Positions 49,070-61,216 of a stretch of 64,000 nt of DNA are shown one piece after another. The DNA comes from Microvelia longipes (taxonomy: Eukaryota; Arthropoda; Insecta; Hemiptera; Veliidae). Position numbers and translations under genes: made by a program. The first letter of the stretch is position 1. The number at the start of each line of letters is the position of its first letter. The notes below the pieces were generated by a model, which was not told the origin of the DNA, ran no database searches, and was given only the letters and a program-made list of their open reading frames with translations. The stretch lies in contig JACMZG010001911.1 in assembly GCA_018340805.1 (NCBI GenBank), positions 37,517,476-37,581,475 of the forward strand, given 5' to 3'.

Positions 49070-49390
49070 GGTACCTCGGTACTTTTTGTCAATGCTTCTG
49101 AATCGCTTTGCTCGTCCTAAAAATGTCATGATTCACAAAAAATATAATTTTTCGGCCAGAACAACTAGATCTTGTATTTTGCTAGACTATAAATTTCTAT
49201 CGTGAACACAACGGGAACAATCCGTGAAGAACAATAAACATTAAGACAGACAGCACGATGAAAACTATACAAACGTCATGAAATTGATGATAATGAAGCA
49301 AACTTAGTTTCTCCCATTCTTAGGGTTAACACAATATTTTTCCAATATACCTACAACATTAGGCGAGGTACATTTTCATCCAATCTAAAT
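49070..49390 (+). repeat. 5S-bearing repeat family, rearranged copy F
   Basis: Starts AGGTACCTCGGTACTTTT, has one GAATCGCTTTGCTCGTCC motif, then degraded later parts of the family (GACAGACAG run, TTAACACAATATTTTTCC). Positions from 49,101 are repeated almost exactly at 63,353 onward. Confidence 0.6.
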
Positions 49391-49759
49391 ATAAAATAAT
49401 ATACATATGAAAATAATAAGTATAAACAACTTATGCAGAAACTACTGCGACGCAAACTTCAGAAAACATTACGTAATTCTAATAAAATTAAATAAAATAA
49501 CCCAAACAATAAATAAAAATCTGAAAAATTCAAGATAAATATAACTTAGTAAGTAACAAGAACTAATAAATTATCTAAAGGTATAAAACATGATGAGTAT
49601 ACAAATTAAATATTAAAAGGTTAAGAGGGCTGCCCTACAAATCTAAAAATAAATACATCTCCTAAAAACAGGTTACCGGCCCTTTAACCCCTGACCCTCC
49701 GAGCTAAAAATTTATTATCTGATGAATAACTCTTGAAATACATTTAATTTTATTAAAAT
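49101..49759. repeat. Segment duplicated at 63,353-64,000
   Basis: 659 bp aligning end to end with the 648 bp after the second gap. The differences are mainly single-base indels and small deletions. Confidence 0.9.
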
Positions 49760-50159
49760 TACGTAACTTAAAATTAATTATTCATAATGTTAAAAGTTAT
49801 TTAAGTAATAATAGGAAATAAAAATAATAATAATTAGTTCAACTATCGAAGAAAAGAGTTCAATTAAACAAAGGATAGGGTAATGTAATATAGAAATACC
49901 AATTAAAATAATAAACAATTACTAGTTCACTAATTGAAGTTTCGATAAAACATATTGCTTAATCTAGAGGTGCGTCTACATCATGCATCAAATAAATAAA
50001 AAGTAAGATAACTAAAAACCAATAAATAATAAAAAATAAAATACTTCAATTAATTGTATACTTTTCTAAGAAGAAATGAAAGTAAAAATATAAACTATAC
50101 CATGTTTTTATATGGATGGAATCAATTTTATTAATTATAAGGTCATAAAATAAAGGAAA

Positions 50160-50490
50160 ATAGCAGGAGGGAGGGGGGGAAGTTGTTTCGTGGCAACGAG
50201 ATCAAAGGTCAAGTTCAACCGCGGCAATTTATTTCACAGAGCGATGTTTGTTTTTCTTTCTTTTTATCACTTAGTGATAGAAAAATGCGAAGTAATATAA
50301 ACGAGACGAAATACCGGCGTGTACTAGGACCGGGGAACTGTCTAGCTGAAGCTCTATAACCAGATGATGTCCCGGCAGCGTCTCCCCCCCCACACCAAGG
50401 GTGGAAAAGATCGATGCAAATACACGGAGCATGTGCAAGGCGAAGAGGGAGTAAAACCCGGCGAACCCACGCTTATAAACAAAAACAAAC
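50160..50490 (-). promoter_or_regulatory. GC-rich island, candidate promoter or first exon
   Basis: About 330 bp with clearly higher G+C and CpG than the flanks. On the minus strand GTTTATAAGCGTGGG gives a TATA-like box followed by GC-rich sequence. It lies upstream of milton in the right orientation, so it could be its promoter and non-coding first exon. An 81-codon open stretch (50,516-50,271) has no family resemblance. I cannot identify a splice donor that decides the question. Confidence 0.35.
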
Positions 50491-50879
50491 GGAGCGAACC
50501 AAAAAAGAAAATCCATAAGTTTTGGTAGACCAGTTATAATGCATTTATAAACCTGTTGAAACAGTTTATAAAGTCATAAAACAATCTAGACATACAATAC
50601 AAAATGTTATAAAAGTATAACAATAGTAAAATATTTGGATTATGAGGGTATGTGTAGTGAAATATAGATGTCAACACTGACAGTCATGCCCGTACAGGAT
50701 CTTAACTTGTTAAAAAAAATTAATAATAAAAAAATAAAAATAAATATTTTAATGTATTTTCAACACTAAATACATTTTAGCAGCATCAGCAATTTTAATA
50801 TTAAAGATCAATTTAAATAAAGAAAAACATAATTCTGTAATTCCCACACCAAGAAAATTTTAACTTCACTTTTTAAATC

Positions 50880-51545
50880 AAAAACGGGTTAGAAGTACCT
50901 TTTCCTCAACGCATCGAATTCGATACGCTAACCTCACTATTCGGACTTGCTTCGCTCATCCTTAAAATATAAAAATCACTAAATTTATACAATACGTCTT
51001 CAAACTTGCTTCGGTCGACCTCAGATGGTAAATACATTCGTTTTATATCCAGCGGTCAACAATCCAGGCACTGATTTCGCTTGATGCTGCATAACTTTTA
51101 TGATTCAACAAAAACCATAGATATATTTGCCGTATTGAAAAAAATTAGAATACTTATTTATTACATAAAGGGATAAGTTAATCTTACAAATGTCTACATG
51201 CGTGCCAAATCTCAAATAATTTTTCCCCTTTTTAAAAAGAATCGAAATTTTTGATGAGTCATTATTGCCGGTTTATTGAGTCATAAAAAACTATTTCTTG
51301 GATAGCACAACTAGATCTAGTGATTGATTTTTGTACACCAAGTTTCCGCATAAATACCCTGGGAGCTACGAGTGTACAGACACAAAAACAATCACAGACA
51401 TACATACAGACTACTTCGCAAAAACCACTCAGGAGTGCTTAAAACACCAGAAACGGAAATTGCAGGAGAAATCCTGGTTCAAATTTTTTGCAAACACAAT
51501 ACTTTTCCAATATAACAACTGTATAAATAAAGAAAAGTAAAAAGA
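50880..51545 (+). repeat. 5S-bearing repeat family, copy G
   Basis: Starts near CGGGTTAGAAGTACCTTTTCC, with CTTGCTTCGCTCATCC and CTTGCTTCGGTCGACC motifs. The 5S-like segment (antisense) is at about 51,045-51,110, including TTCGCTTGATGCTGCATAAC. The CA-rich part and AACACCAGAAACGG end follow. Part of the AT-rich middle is missing compared with copy B. Confidence 0.8.
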
Positions 51546-54500
51546 AACAGTTATCATATTACTGTTATGAGCCATATTGTACCTGAGATGGGCATATTGA
51601 TTCCATGGAAAATCTCAGAGTAGATGGTGATTGACTTATTGTTCAAAAACTGTCAATACTATATACACAAAGTGAACCAGCCAGAAATAGGATCCAATAT
51701 TGTTCTTTAGTCATAATACGATATGCCTTAAGCAAAACGATTGAGAAATGCTCTATGATTATTTTAAAAAATTATGGATAAAGACACTTTAAACCCGCAC
51801 AATTTATAGGTTCGTTAGGCACTTTTGTTTGTTTTAAAACTTCAAATGCTCTACCTGTTACTAAGTACAAGTTGAAACTGCGTAGATCCTAGACCGGTTA
51901 TAGGATACCTAACAAGGTATATAAAAACGGGGACAGACCATTCCATTCACGCATAGCAGCCATAGAGCTTTATCCACTAGTCACATAGAAAGGATCAAAA
52001 TAAATAACCCCAGGCCTAAAGGTTATCTCACGACTAACTAGAATATAAGCTTATATTCAGCTAATCCATATACGCCCTTAAATCCAATCAGATCAAAAAT
52101 AAATCCAGACAAATAAAATAATATAACTTTTTTTATTCAAACTTCCCACAACAGAAATAAATCCAATTTACCAATCAAACATAAAAAAATCTAAATCCAA
52201 TAATATGCTGAGAAAAGCTCATATGAAGACCTTCATTTCAAATTCAATCATATAATAGAATACTGGGCAGAAGAGTTCGCATAGCTAACTTATTTAAATG
52301 ACAATTCCTTTTCTAAAACAAGATTTTGTGTTACTTAATTATTTACTTGATGAATTTTATTTTGTTATTTAGTAATTATTTTTATCCAGCAGACATTATA
52401 CGAATAAAAATTCTTTCAATTACGATGAATATCTGTGGATGAATCCCTCTAATATATTTTCACTCACAATAATTTGATAAAATTATATAGTAACCTTAAT
52501 CGTAGAATAAAATATACCCGTACAGTCGTAAATTATAAGAGAAAAGAAACAACTAGACTCATAATATTATCAAGAAATATGTATATATGCTTTAATATTG
52601 TCAGAACAAAGTCAAAAATACAAATGATCATAACCGAGCACAGGATTTTTGAGAGTGCCAAGAGCAGAAGAGGGCAGCATAAATAATAAAGGACTTGGTA
52701 CTTAATTGTTCAAAAGATTTATCTATACGACTTTTTGTACAAAATATTCGGGCTGTACTTATATAGTATAAAAATTAGCATGTAAAGAACAGATTTTTTT
52801 TATCAAATTTAAAAAAAATGTGCTTATGAGGTTGGGGTCATGGGGAGAGGTGGGGTTGGGGTTGAATTTAGATGAAAGGAGGGACTCACCGATCAAGTGA
52901 GTCCTGGAGTGATAAGAGTGATTACTTTTTACATTTTTATTAAGTAATAAAACATCTTTAACAATGTTATGCATATTTTGGGAACTCATAAAGATGACTT
53001 TAATCGTAACCTCTTAAGTATTTTATAGGCAATAAAAAGTCATTAAGGGAAGATGAAACTTCTATGAATTCTGCGGGTTAATACAACGTAACTTTTTGGG
53101 GTAACACCATTAACCACCTCCACGCGACATATATTAAAGTTAATGAGTGAAATACACAAATTTAGCTTTCTTCAAAAGAAAAAAAAAAATCATAACAGTG
53201 ACTCAAATTATTTTTTTTGTTGAGACAGTGTAGTAAATTTACGGCACATAACCAAAATCGAAATTAAGGAAATAAGAAGCGAAAATTCTTTAATTGAAAA
53301 TAACACTCATGGTTTATTTAAGCGTAATATATCCTTTTAATGGCGCTAATTTTCTTCCAAGGGTAAAACTATTTTAATACTTTTAATTTTTTAAAGGAGC
53401 AGTTTTTTGTTCACTAGGATTGCTGCGTTATTTTAATAAATTTTATATTCTAATTCAATGGGATTAAAATTCAACTAAAAATGGAGAAAAAATTGGGAAA
53501 AAATATTTGAGAGCGGCTTTAAAGCAAACACTTGAGACACACAGCTGCAAAATTGTCACTGAAGTAAGTTTTGTAGCCAATGCAATTAACATTTTCCTTA
53601 AAACTTTCTGATAGTAAAACTTAATGTCTGCAACACAACTCTTATGAATTTCTATTCGATTAATTAATAACGACTGAAAACTTTATAAACAACGAAACAT
53701 GAAATCACACTTGACAAAAAAGTTGCATATATATACTATTTTTAATGTCAAAAACCTAAAACACAAGAACAAATCATTTCCAGATGGAGAATGAATAGTT
53801 ATAAATCCAACTACTAGAACATTCTTAAGAAACTTTGTTTTACTTATAACAATAATACTTCAACAGTATTATTTACGCAACTCGAGCTTAAGAGGTTTAC
53901 AATTTTTTCTTAAGCAATTGTTATGGATCCACCCGCTCGCCCTAAGTTTAAAAAGAAACATGAAACAAAATACCATGTTTTCACGTAGGTAAAACAAGTA
54001 GATAAGATGTAAATAGAATAAAATTGTTTCATCTCTCTTCAATTCAATTATAAGAACAATAGAAACAGACGAACTGCGTAATGAAAATACGTCTCATAGA
54101 AAATCTCAAACGGATATAATAACAATTTACTTGCACTGCAACTGTCAGGATATAAATAAACACTAAGAACTCACGCATTCTAAAAGTGAATGTTTTTAAT
54201 CAGCGACACACGATATTTTGAAAACTAACTGGAGCGAATCATTTTTTATCCCGACTGATTTGTCCTGTCATTCCTGTAACTACGCAAGGAAGATTGGATT
54301 AAACATATAAATTGAAACTATACAGAAAGAACTCATTTGGCTGAAGTAAGACTTAAGTGAAGGGATTTTAATAATCAAATTAAAATACATCAAAGAATTA
54401 ATTTTTCAGGGGACTACTGATTTTCCCAGAAGAAATTCGCTAAATCAAAGAAATACTAACCACTCAAAAAGTAAAACAAATATGGATTCAATACTATATT

Positions 54501-54829
54501 GATCTTAAAAAGTCTATTCTTAGCTTCAACCTTTATTCTTATCCCATTCAGAGCTCCGTTATTCGAACCTTCAGAAGAAACAATCGGAACTAGAGACAAG
54601 AAACAGAAATACTACCAATTCATCTCACTTCAATAATATTTCCAAAAGAAGTAACAATAACTAAAGACAATAGGTAACAGCTATACATTCTATGGTTTAC
54701 TTAAATAAAAATATATTGACATTTTTTTAAGAAAGAAAACTGTATATTTAAAGAATTACAAAAACTAATTAAAGTGCCACAGTTATTTAATTAAGATGAT
54801 GTATAGTTTTAAGTAACAAAAATCAAAGT
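51546..54829. other. Non-coding
   Basis: AT-rich, no gene recognised. It contains the third copy of the GGTTGGGGTCATGGGG repeat at 52,790-52,920. Confidence 0.5.
52790..52920 (+). repeat. Repeat shared with 39,660-39,800 (-) and 41,690-41,850
   Basis: TGCTTATGAGGTTGGGGTC, then a G-rich tract and GGGACTCACCGATCAAG, as in the other copies. Confidence 0.55.
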
Positions 54830-55060
54830 TGACACAATATAATTGGAAAATAGACAGCTAGGGATATAAGAAGCAAAATGCTATGCTATATGTGTGCTAT
54901 AACTTTTCGATTATTCGACATACGTCATTATTGATGGCTTAACTATTTAATGTGGCTTAACTGCTCCACCCTATGGAGCCTTAAGTTACTCTGCCATTCA
55001 CTTCAAATTCCAAAGAATATAAAGTGAAGTATTTATCTAGAAACGAACGGTGCCCTCTTA
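54830..55060 (+). repeat. Degraded relative of the 61,217-61,735 palindrome (one arm)
   Basis: Blocks TTGACACAATATAATTG, AAGCAAAATGCTATGCTA, ATTGATGGCTTAACT and the TTCAAATTCCAAAGAATATAA block follow the order of the left arm of the palindrome near 61.2-61.45 kb. Confidence 0.6.
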
Positions 55061-55099
55061 CCACTATCATACTTGACATTAAAAGTATATATATAATTT

Positions 55100-55309
55100 G
55101 ATACTACCGAGTTTTGTAAAAAAAAATAGTTGACACAATATACTTATATACACACAAGCGAAATGCTACATATGCGGAAAGAGTGGGACAAGACATTATG
55201 TCGAGCCATCAGTAATGAAATAGTATTTCGCTCGTTACATTCCTAGGACTGTTTTATACAAATATCTTTTATAAAATATGGAAAAAGTATCACATATATT
55301 GGTAGTATC
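55100..55309. mobile_element. Short TIR element, GATACTACC ends
   Basis: Starts GATACTACC (55,100) and ends GGTAGTATC (55,301-55,309), 9-bp perfect terminal inverted repeats on a 210-bp element, no coding potential. Internal blocks (GTTGACACAATATA, GCGAAATGCTACAT, GAGCCATCA) relate it to the 61-kb palindrome. Confidence 0.65.
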
Positions 55310-56104
55310 ACATGGAAAAAGTCGAGGTTCCTTATTTCAAACGTTTTAGCTGAATTTAGTAGTTCATTTAACAACCTATTCCCAAAAATATCAATGCATC
55401 ACAATCACAAAGGCACTATATTTTTTTTTAAAGTAAGAGCAACAAATAGCTACTCGGTATAATTCGCCAAGAAAAGCAATCGCACTTACTTTCATAAGTC
55501 CTTGTGTAATGAAATATATAGAGACAACAACGAACTAAGAATATATCGAAATATTATAACATTAGTGTAGATGGAATATTAATTCTGAACTCTGAACACA
55601 AATAATTTTACTTTAAAATTATATAGTAAGAAAGTAGGAATAGAAAACTAAATTATTAAAATAAGGATACAATTTCAGCTCAAGATTGAGTAAAATGTGT
55701 AAGGTTGGAAAAACACGTTTCAAGAATGTAAAAAAGCCAACAAATTTTCTCATCTTAGAAAGTCTACTTTTCTATTTGTAATGAGATATATGATCAGACG
55801 TATTTACATAATGAATAATAATGTTCACGTACTTAAATAACACATATTTTGGGAGAAAATATCGATAAGGATCATACAGGAAGAAATATTCACACAATAT
55901 CCGCATTCAAATTTAACACTAACAATATTCTACAACCCATTTTGGGATTAAGTATAATTGAAAATAAATATATAGTAAATAAAAGTATAAAGAAAAATTG
56001 AACATTAGAATTTAGAATATCATGTGGATTTTAATAACCATATGTTAATATAACTACAGATATCAATAGTTTTAACCTCAGTTAGCTTTTATATGAATGC
56101 GAAA
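55310..56104. other. Non-coding
   Basis: AT-rich with no exon or repeat recognised. Confidence 0.5.
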
Positions 56105-56725
56105 AGTCTGGTACGGAGTACCTCGGAACTTTTCCTCATCACATCGAATTCGTACGCTCATCATCCCTACATCGAACTCGCATCGCTCGTCTTCAAAATA
56201 AAGAATTGGCCATATTTATACTGCAATATATCTTCGGTCTCGATTTTATTGTTTCATCCCCAGGGGTCACCCATTCAGACAATGACCACGCTCGATACAG
56301 CTTAACTTTTATGATTTAACAAAAATCATGGTTAAATATGTCGAATTGAAACGAAACTCAGAGAACGTATTTATTACGTAAAGGTATACACTTGTACCGA
56401 ATTTCAACTCAATTGATAAATTTTCAATTTTTTACCATTTTTTAAAAAACTAACACGTCATTTGATAAAAATTAAACTAATGCTGATAATGAGATTAAAC
56501 TTGGCACACATGTTGGTCTTATACATGGTTACATGCGAGCCAAATTTCACCATTTTTCGATATTTTTGCTGTCGGTTAATGACGCATTAACATTTTTTTA
56601 CGGATACATTAACATTTTTTACAGCTTTGTTTACAGCTAGACTGATTTTTGTACGATGTTTCAACTGTCTAGCATAGATACACTGGGGGCTACGATGATA
56701 ACAGACACACACAAACACAGGCAAA
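56105..56725 (+). repeat. 5S-bearing repeat family, copy H
   Basis: Near complete. It starts GGTACGGAGTACCTCGG, with the TCGCATCGCTCGTC motifs, an antisense 5S-like segment at about 56,257-56,320, the TTGATAAAAATTAAACTAATG block, TTAATGACGCA and a CA-rich end. Confidence 0.8.
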
Positions 56726-56794
56726 TAAGGATTTTAATTAACTTATTTATTATAATAAATAATAATAATAATAATAACATGAATTTCATGTTTT

Positions 56795-56960
56795 CATTTT
56801 TTTGTGTAATATAAATTTTTGAAGTGTTTACCGAGTCATTATTGATGACTTATGGCGTCATAAAAATTATTTTCTTGATAGAACTAAAGATTGATTTCGT
56901 GCCAAGTACAACTCTCTTGCATGAACACACTAGGAGCCACGATGATATATGAGCCAAATT
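56795..56960 (+). repeat. 5S-bearing repeat family, 3' fragment K
   Basis: Contains a GAGTCATTATTGATGACTTA block, a TTCTTGATAGAAC block and ACACACTAGGAGCCACGATG, the late part of the family, separated from copy H by a short ATAATA tract. Confidence 0.6.
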
Positions 56961-59150
56961 TTTTTTATCAAATAATATCTTATCAGCGAAATAATTTATA
57001 ATCTAACATTTTTTTAACAGTCAAGGTAGTTTTGCAACTTTTCCTACTTAGTGTATTTAGGCCTATTTTTTAATCCCTAGACAGGACAAGTACTCAGATC
57101 TTTTTATTGACTGTTTTGAAGTGACGGATCATCGAAATGCTTTTTTCTGTTTAAAATTAATCCACTAATGTCCAATTATGCTGCCGTTGGCAGATAAACA
57201 AATTTTAAAAGGTCTTTATTATTTCGTGAATTAAACAAAACAATCTAGTACCCGTTTTGTGATAGTCTGCACACAATACATTTTAATATACCAACGGCGA
57301 AAGGTGTCTTAAAAAGTGGAAAACGTCTTAAAAGCTTTAAGTATATAAAGAAGGGAAAAACTTTACTAAAGTAGACAGCTTGCTTCTAGTGTGGATAAAA
57401 CAATCAAGAAAGTTTACGATGAGCTTGCTTATCTGTCGGTAGAAAAACACCAGGGAAGAGTTCTAACACGCGATTTAAAAACAACTTAATACCCAACTTT
57501 ACAAGTAAATTGAAATATCAAGAAGAAAAGAAAATACAAATAAGATAGATCCTTAAAGAATGTACGTCTTTAAGAAATTATTACCTTTATGCACTTGAAT
57601 TAAATAAGTGATAACAGGTTTGATAGGAGGGTATGCAGGTTCAAAAATTCTTAGCGAATTACCAAAATTAATGCACACTAACAACCACTTAGTCAATGAT
57701 ACCATCCCTTTCAGGCAAATTCGCGATTTGAAGCTGTTAGGGTGGTACCACTTGCAATGACCTTGAGACAAAAGGGTGATCAAATTAGTCTTTTATCGTG
57801 GTAAAACCAAGTTTTATTTATGGTTTTATGGAAACGCATTCTTCATTTGAGTGATTACGTTATATATGATCAAATATAATATCTTACAACCTTGTTGAAA
57901 CATTATTACAAACTGGCCTGTTTCAGTCAGTTTAAATGTCAATAAAAACTGGGGGATAAAGGCCCTAAATAGTTATTTATTTACTAAAAATTTATTTCTA
58001 GAATACTATCTGTACAATGACTTCTCTTGGGCCTTTCATTGTATAACCTAAAACCATATATTCAAAGCCTTGAATATATGGTATTATATACGTATTAGAG
58101 GTTAATTGTACGGTACATAAAATGCAAAAATAATATACTTAAGAAACATTTATAGTTTAAATTGAGTGCTAGGTGACAGAGTTATGCTATCAAACCTGCA
58201 ATACATACTTTATGTTATTATTATTTTATAATAATATGCCTCGATAAAGGCTTAAAACAAAGTCGAAAGCTTGGTAAATTGATTTTAATTCTTTAGACTA
58301 TTTTCACCTAATTAACAATTTAAAATATGTTGTATGTATAAAAATATGAGGAATTTCATGTACTTAGTAAAAAGCTTCTTAAAAAAGGAATAAAAGAAAC
58401 CAAAACTTTTAAGTCACAGAAACTTATGAGAAATGAAAAACCATAGAGAAAGAGAAAACCCAACAAGCTTCTTTTATACGAGCAGGGGGTACTGGTGGAA
58501 AAAAAATACTCGACAGAATCATAAAGAGAATCACCCTCTATAATAAACAAAAAATAAAAAAAAGGATTTTAAATAAACAAAATATCACTAGCTGATTCTG
58601 ACAAGGAAACAAACAGTGAAACTAAAAATACTCTCTTTATAAATATCAATGGTTAAGTAATACAACCTTTTATCAGCATTTTTAATTAATCCTTCTACTA
58701 ACATGGTTCTACTAGGTAGTTTATAAAGTCAGTAGGTAAAGGGTTTAAGTGATAGAGATTATGTTAGACACGGTGTTAAACTTAATTCATCAGGTACTCA
58801 TCTGATCGTTTGAAAGCATCTGATGAGGACTAGATGTGACTGTTTTCTTTATTTAAAAAGGACACTTATCATCTTGATAGGCAGATAACCGTACCATAAA
58901 CCTGATTACTAATTTCTTGGTAATACAAAGCACATAAAACAAGAGTCCATAAAATAAAGAATATTATTATTTTTACATTAACTTATTCTATTACCAGTAT
59001 CTTCTGTATTTTCTTTTTTCTTAAATTTATTATATTATTTCTGTAATGGTATTGTTTATAAATTTGCTTTCTAAAGTGATAAGTGTTAATAACATCAAGT
59101 AGGAAGTGTATCTTTTTACTTTTTCTTATTTATACTGTAGGTAATGTAAG
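56961..59150. other. Non-coding
   Basis: No gene recognised. A 76-codon minus-strand open stretch at 57,553-57,783 is richer in G+C than its flanks, but I know no family for it. A possible PLE tail (GTCGAAAGCTTGG) lies at about 58,225-58,290. Confidence 0.5.
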
Positions 59151-59159
59151 CAAAAAATG

Positions 59160-59285
59160 TGCAACCGGAATTATCCGTTTCAGGTGTTTTAAAGGCTTAC
59201 TGAGTGGTTTTCACAAAGTTGTCTGTCTGTCTGTTATCATCGTAACTCCTAGTGTATTCATGCTGGAGAGTTGAAACTTTAGTGT
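59160..59285 (-). repeat. 5S-bearing repeat family, 3' fragment I (inverted)
   Basis: Inverted copy of the end of the family: TTTCAGGTGTTTTAAAGGC, TGTCTGTCTGTCTGTTATC, ACTCCTAGTGTATTCATGC. Confidence 0.7.
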
Positions 59286-59313
59286 ATATGTAGTGGGTAA
59301 TTTGGGAAATGCA

Positions 59314-59399
59314 GGCATTGAGCACAATGCCTAGTCTCATTGGCCAATATGACCTAAAAAACCTATTACCTACTTTGCCCAGGCATTGTGCACAATGCC
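59314..59399. repeat. Pair of 18-bp palindromes
   Basis: GGCATTGAGCACAATGCC at 59,314-59,331 (one mismatch from self-complementary) and GGCATTGTGCACAATGCC at 59,382-59,399 (perfect palindrome). The bases after each copy are also similar (CTAGT, then GGCCAATATGACC or GGGCAATTTGGTCC), so the unit is a tandem duplication of about 68 bp. Confidence 0.85.
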
Positions 59400-59454
59400 C
59401 GCCCTAGTGGGGCAATTTGGTCCGAATTAAAATTTATCACTCAAAGATAGTTGT

Positions 59455-59790
59455 AATTAATTTATAATAAACACTAACATGTATTCTACTCAGTCTTATA
59501 TATGGCTACATGTGTGCAAAACCTCAAATTGATCCCCACGCTTTTCTGTGTTTTATGATTTTTTTGAAATTTTTGCTGAGTCATTATTACAAGTTAATGA
59601 GGTCATAAAAAACTATTTTCTCGATAGCAAACTATACCTATAGACTGATTATTGTACAAAGTTTCAACCTCTAGCATAAATGCACTAGGAGTTTACAATG
59701 ATAACACACACACATACAGCGAAAACCACTGTATGTGTGTGTGGTTTTCAAAACTTTGTGAAAACCACTTAGGAGGTCTTATGAAAAAGT
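59455..59790 (+). repeat. 5S-bearing repeat family, 3' copy J
   Basis: Contains TATGGCTACATGTGTGC, a TTTTGCTGAGTCATTATTAC block, a TAGACTGATTATTGTACAAAG block and GCACTAGGAGTTTACAATG, then a short TGTGTGTG inverted piece. With fragment I it forms an inverted pair around the palindrome repeat. Confidence 0.75.
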
Positions 59791-60412
59791 ATTAGTTTAA
59801 TTCGGCAAAACCAGAGACTTACCTGGCTCGTCTCTCTTATTTCTTCTTATATATCTTATAGATCTTGAATTTTCGCTTCTATGCTTTATATATTGTAGAA
59901 GCTTAGTGATCGTTTCATGTAAACAACTATACATCAATAAATGTAATAGGTCGATGCAAAATTTAAGTTATCATGAAAATATTGAATTAAAGTTATTACA
60001 GTTCAATAACCTAATTAATTTTTAATATTAATTAATCAATATCAATCAATTGATGAAAAGAAAAGAAAAAATTTAAAATGTATAATTTTAAAGTAAGCCA
60101 ACAAATTATGGAAGGATTATTACTGAGAAGGTTTATCTAACATTGCCTTAATGTAGAAAACCCAGGATATATTATTAGCACCAGCATCTGTAGGAGAAAT
60201 AACCACTTTTACTAGCAATTTATATTGTCTTTCCATTTCAATTTATTCATACTTTCTTACTAACCATACTGATATCAAAACTAGTTACCTAAAAAATAAT
60301 TTCTCTATTAGTCAGGAAGAAAATTTTAATAATTACTAAAGCTAATAATATAAAATAAATCCAGATTATCATGTAAAATTTAGCTGTTGGATATGAATAT
60401 CCCTAGACGGTT
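59791..60412. other. Non-coding
   Basis: AT-rich, nothing recognised. Confidence 0.5.
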
Positions 60413-60646
60413 TTGGCTAAATGTTATCTTCAGTGTGCGGGTCAGCTTAACATTATTGTCATCATACAAGACAAAGCCAATAAGTTATGTTTTGTTGGTT
60501 ATTGTAATGAGTCAAAAACTTTTAGATTATGTCACTTAAATACTTGTAAAATTTCAACTAGTAGAGACGTGATATTTTTAGAACTCTTAACTATGCACAG
60601 GTTCCTGAGAAAGTTAGGAAAAGACATTTCAATAGTGAAGACATAA
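60413..60646 (+). pseudogene. Ty1/copia integrase C-terminal fragment
   Basis: The open stretch encodes NKLCFVGYCNESKTFRL and, a little later, STSRDVIFLE. This is the conserved C-terminal integrase block of Ty1/copia retrotransposons (K-x-x-FVGY ... K-x-YRL ... SRDVIF-E). Only this block remains; no protease, reverse transcriptase or LTR is seen nearby, and the frame closes at 60,646. I infer a dead fragment. The match is by motif only. Confidence 0.75.
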
Positions 60647-61216
60647 ACCAGAAGAAAAATCATTGGTTCGATTTTTTAAAAAACCTAGAAAACTAACTTC
60701 AAAAAACTAGAAAAACAGATTTTTTTTAAAAAACACTTTGACTGACCGATATAATAGATGGCTTCAATTAGTATATGTTTTGAAAAGGAATGCATAATCA
60801 TTGATATCCTTAATGTTAGAAAGGCAAATTATTAGTATTTTTCTATGGTAACACATTTATTATTATTGTACTATTTATGTCAAATTAAAATCATTCCTTG
60901 TTAGTAACTTTTTGTGAGATTAATTAAGTGAGGTTAACACTTAAACCCATGGCATTATTAGAGCTTTTTTCAAGAAAAATTAATTAATTGTTTACATGTA
61001 AGAGAATTTTAGTAATACCCATGGTTATAATCAGTTGACAGCTTATAATTAGTCCCAAAAACTAATGACTTTAAATTGCTTAAGGAACACCATAAAATAC
61101 ACATTATCATCATAAATGGTACATGTCAAATAGTGTTTTTTAAATATTGGTACCACCACTGGGTACCACTGAAATTTCTAATTACTTAATACTTAACTTC
61201 AGGTTAAGTGTTAAAA
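60647..61216. other. Non-coding
   Basis: AT-rich, nothing recognised. Confidence 0.5.

Noticed and set aside
50271..50516. 81-codon protein in the GC-rich island
   Set aside because: No similarity to any family I know; composition can be explained by the island itself.
57553..57783. 76-codon minus-strand open stretch, relatively rich in G+C
   Set aside because: No splice sites in phase, no family resemblance and no neighbouring exon; not reported as a gene.
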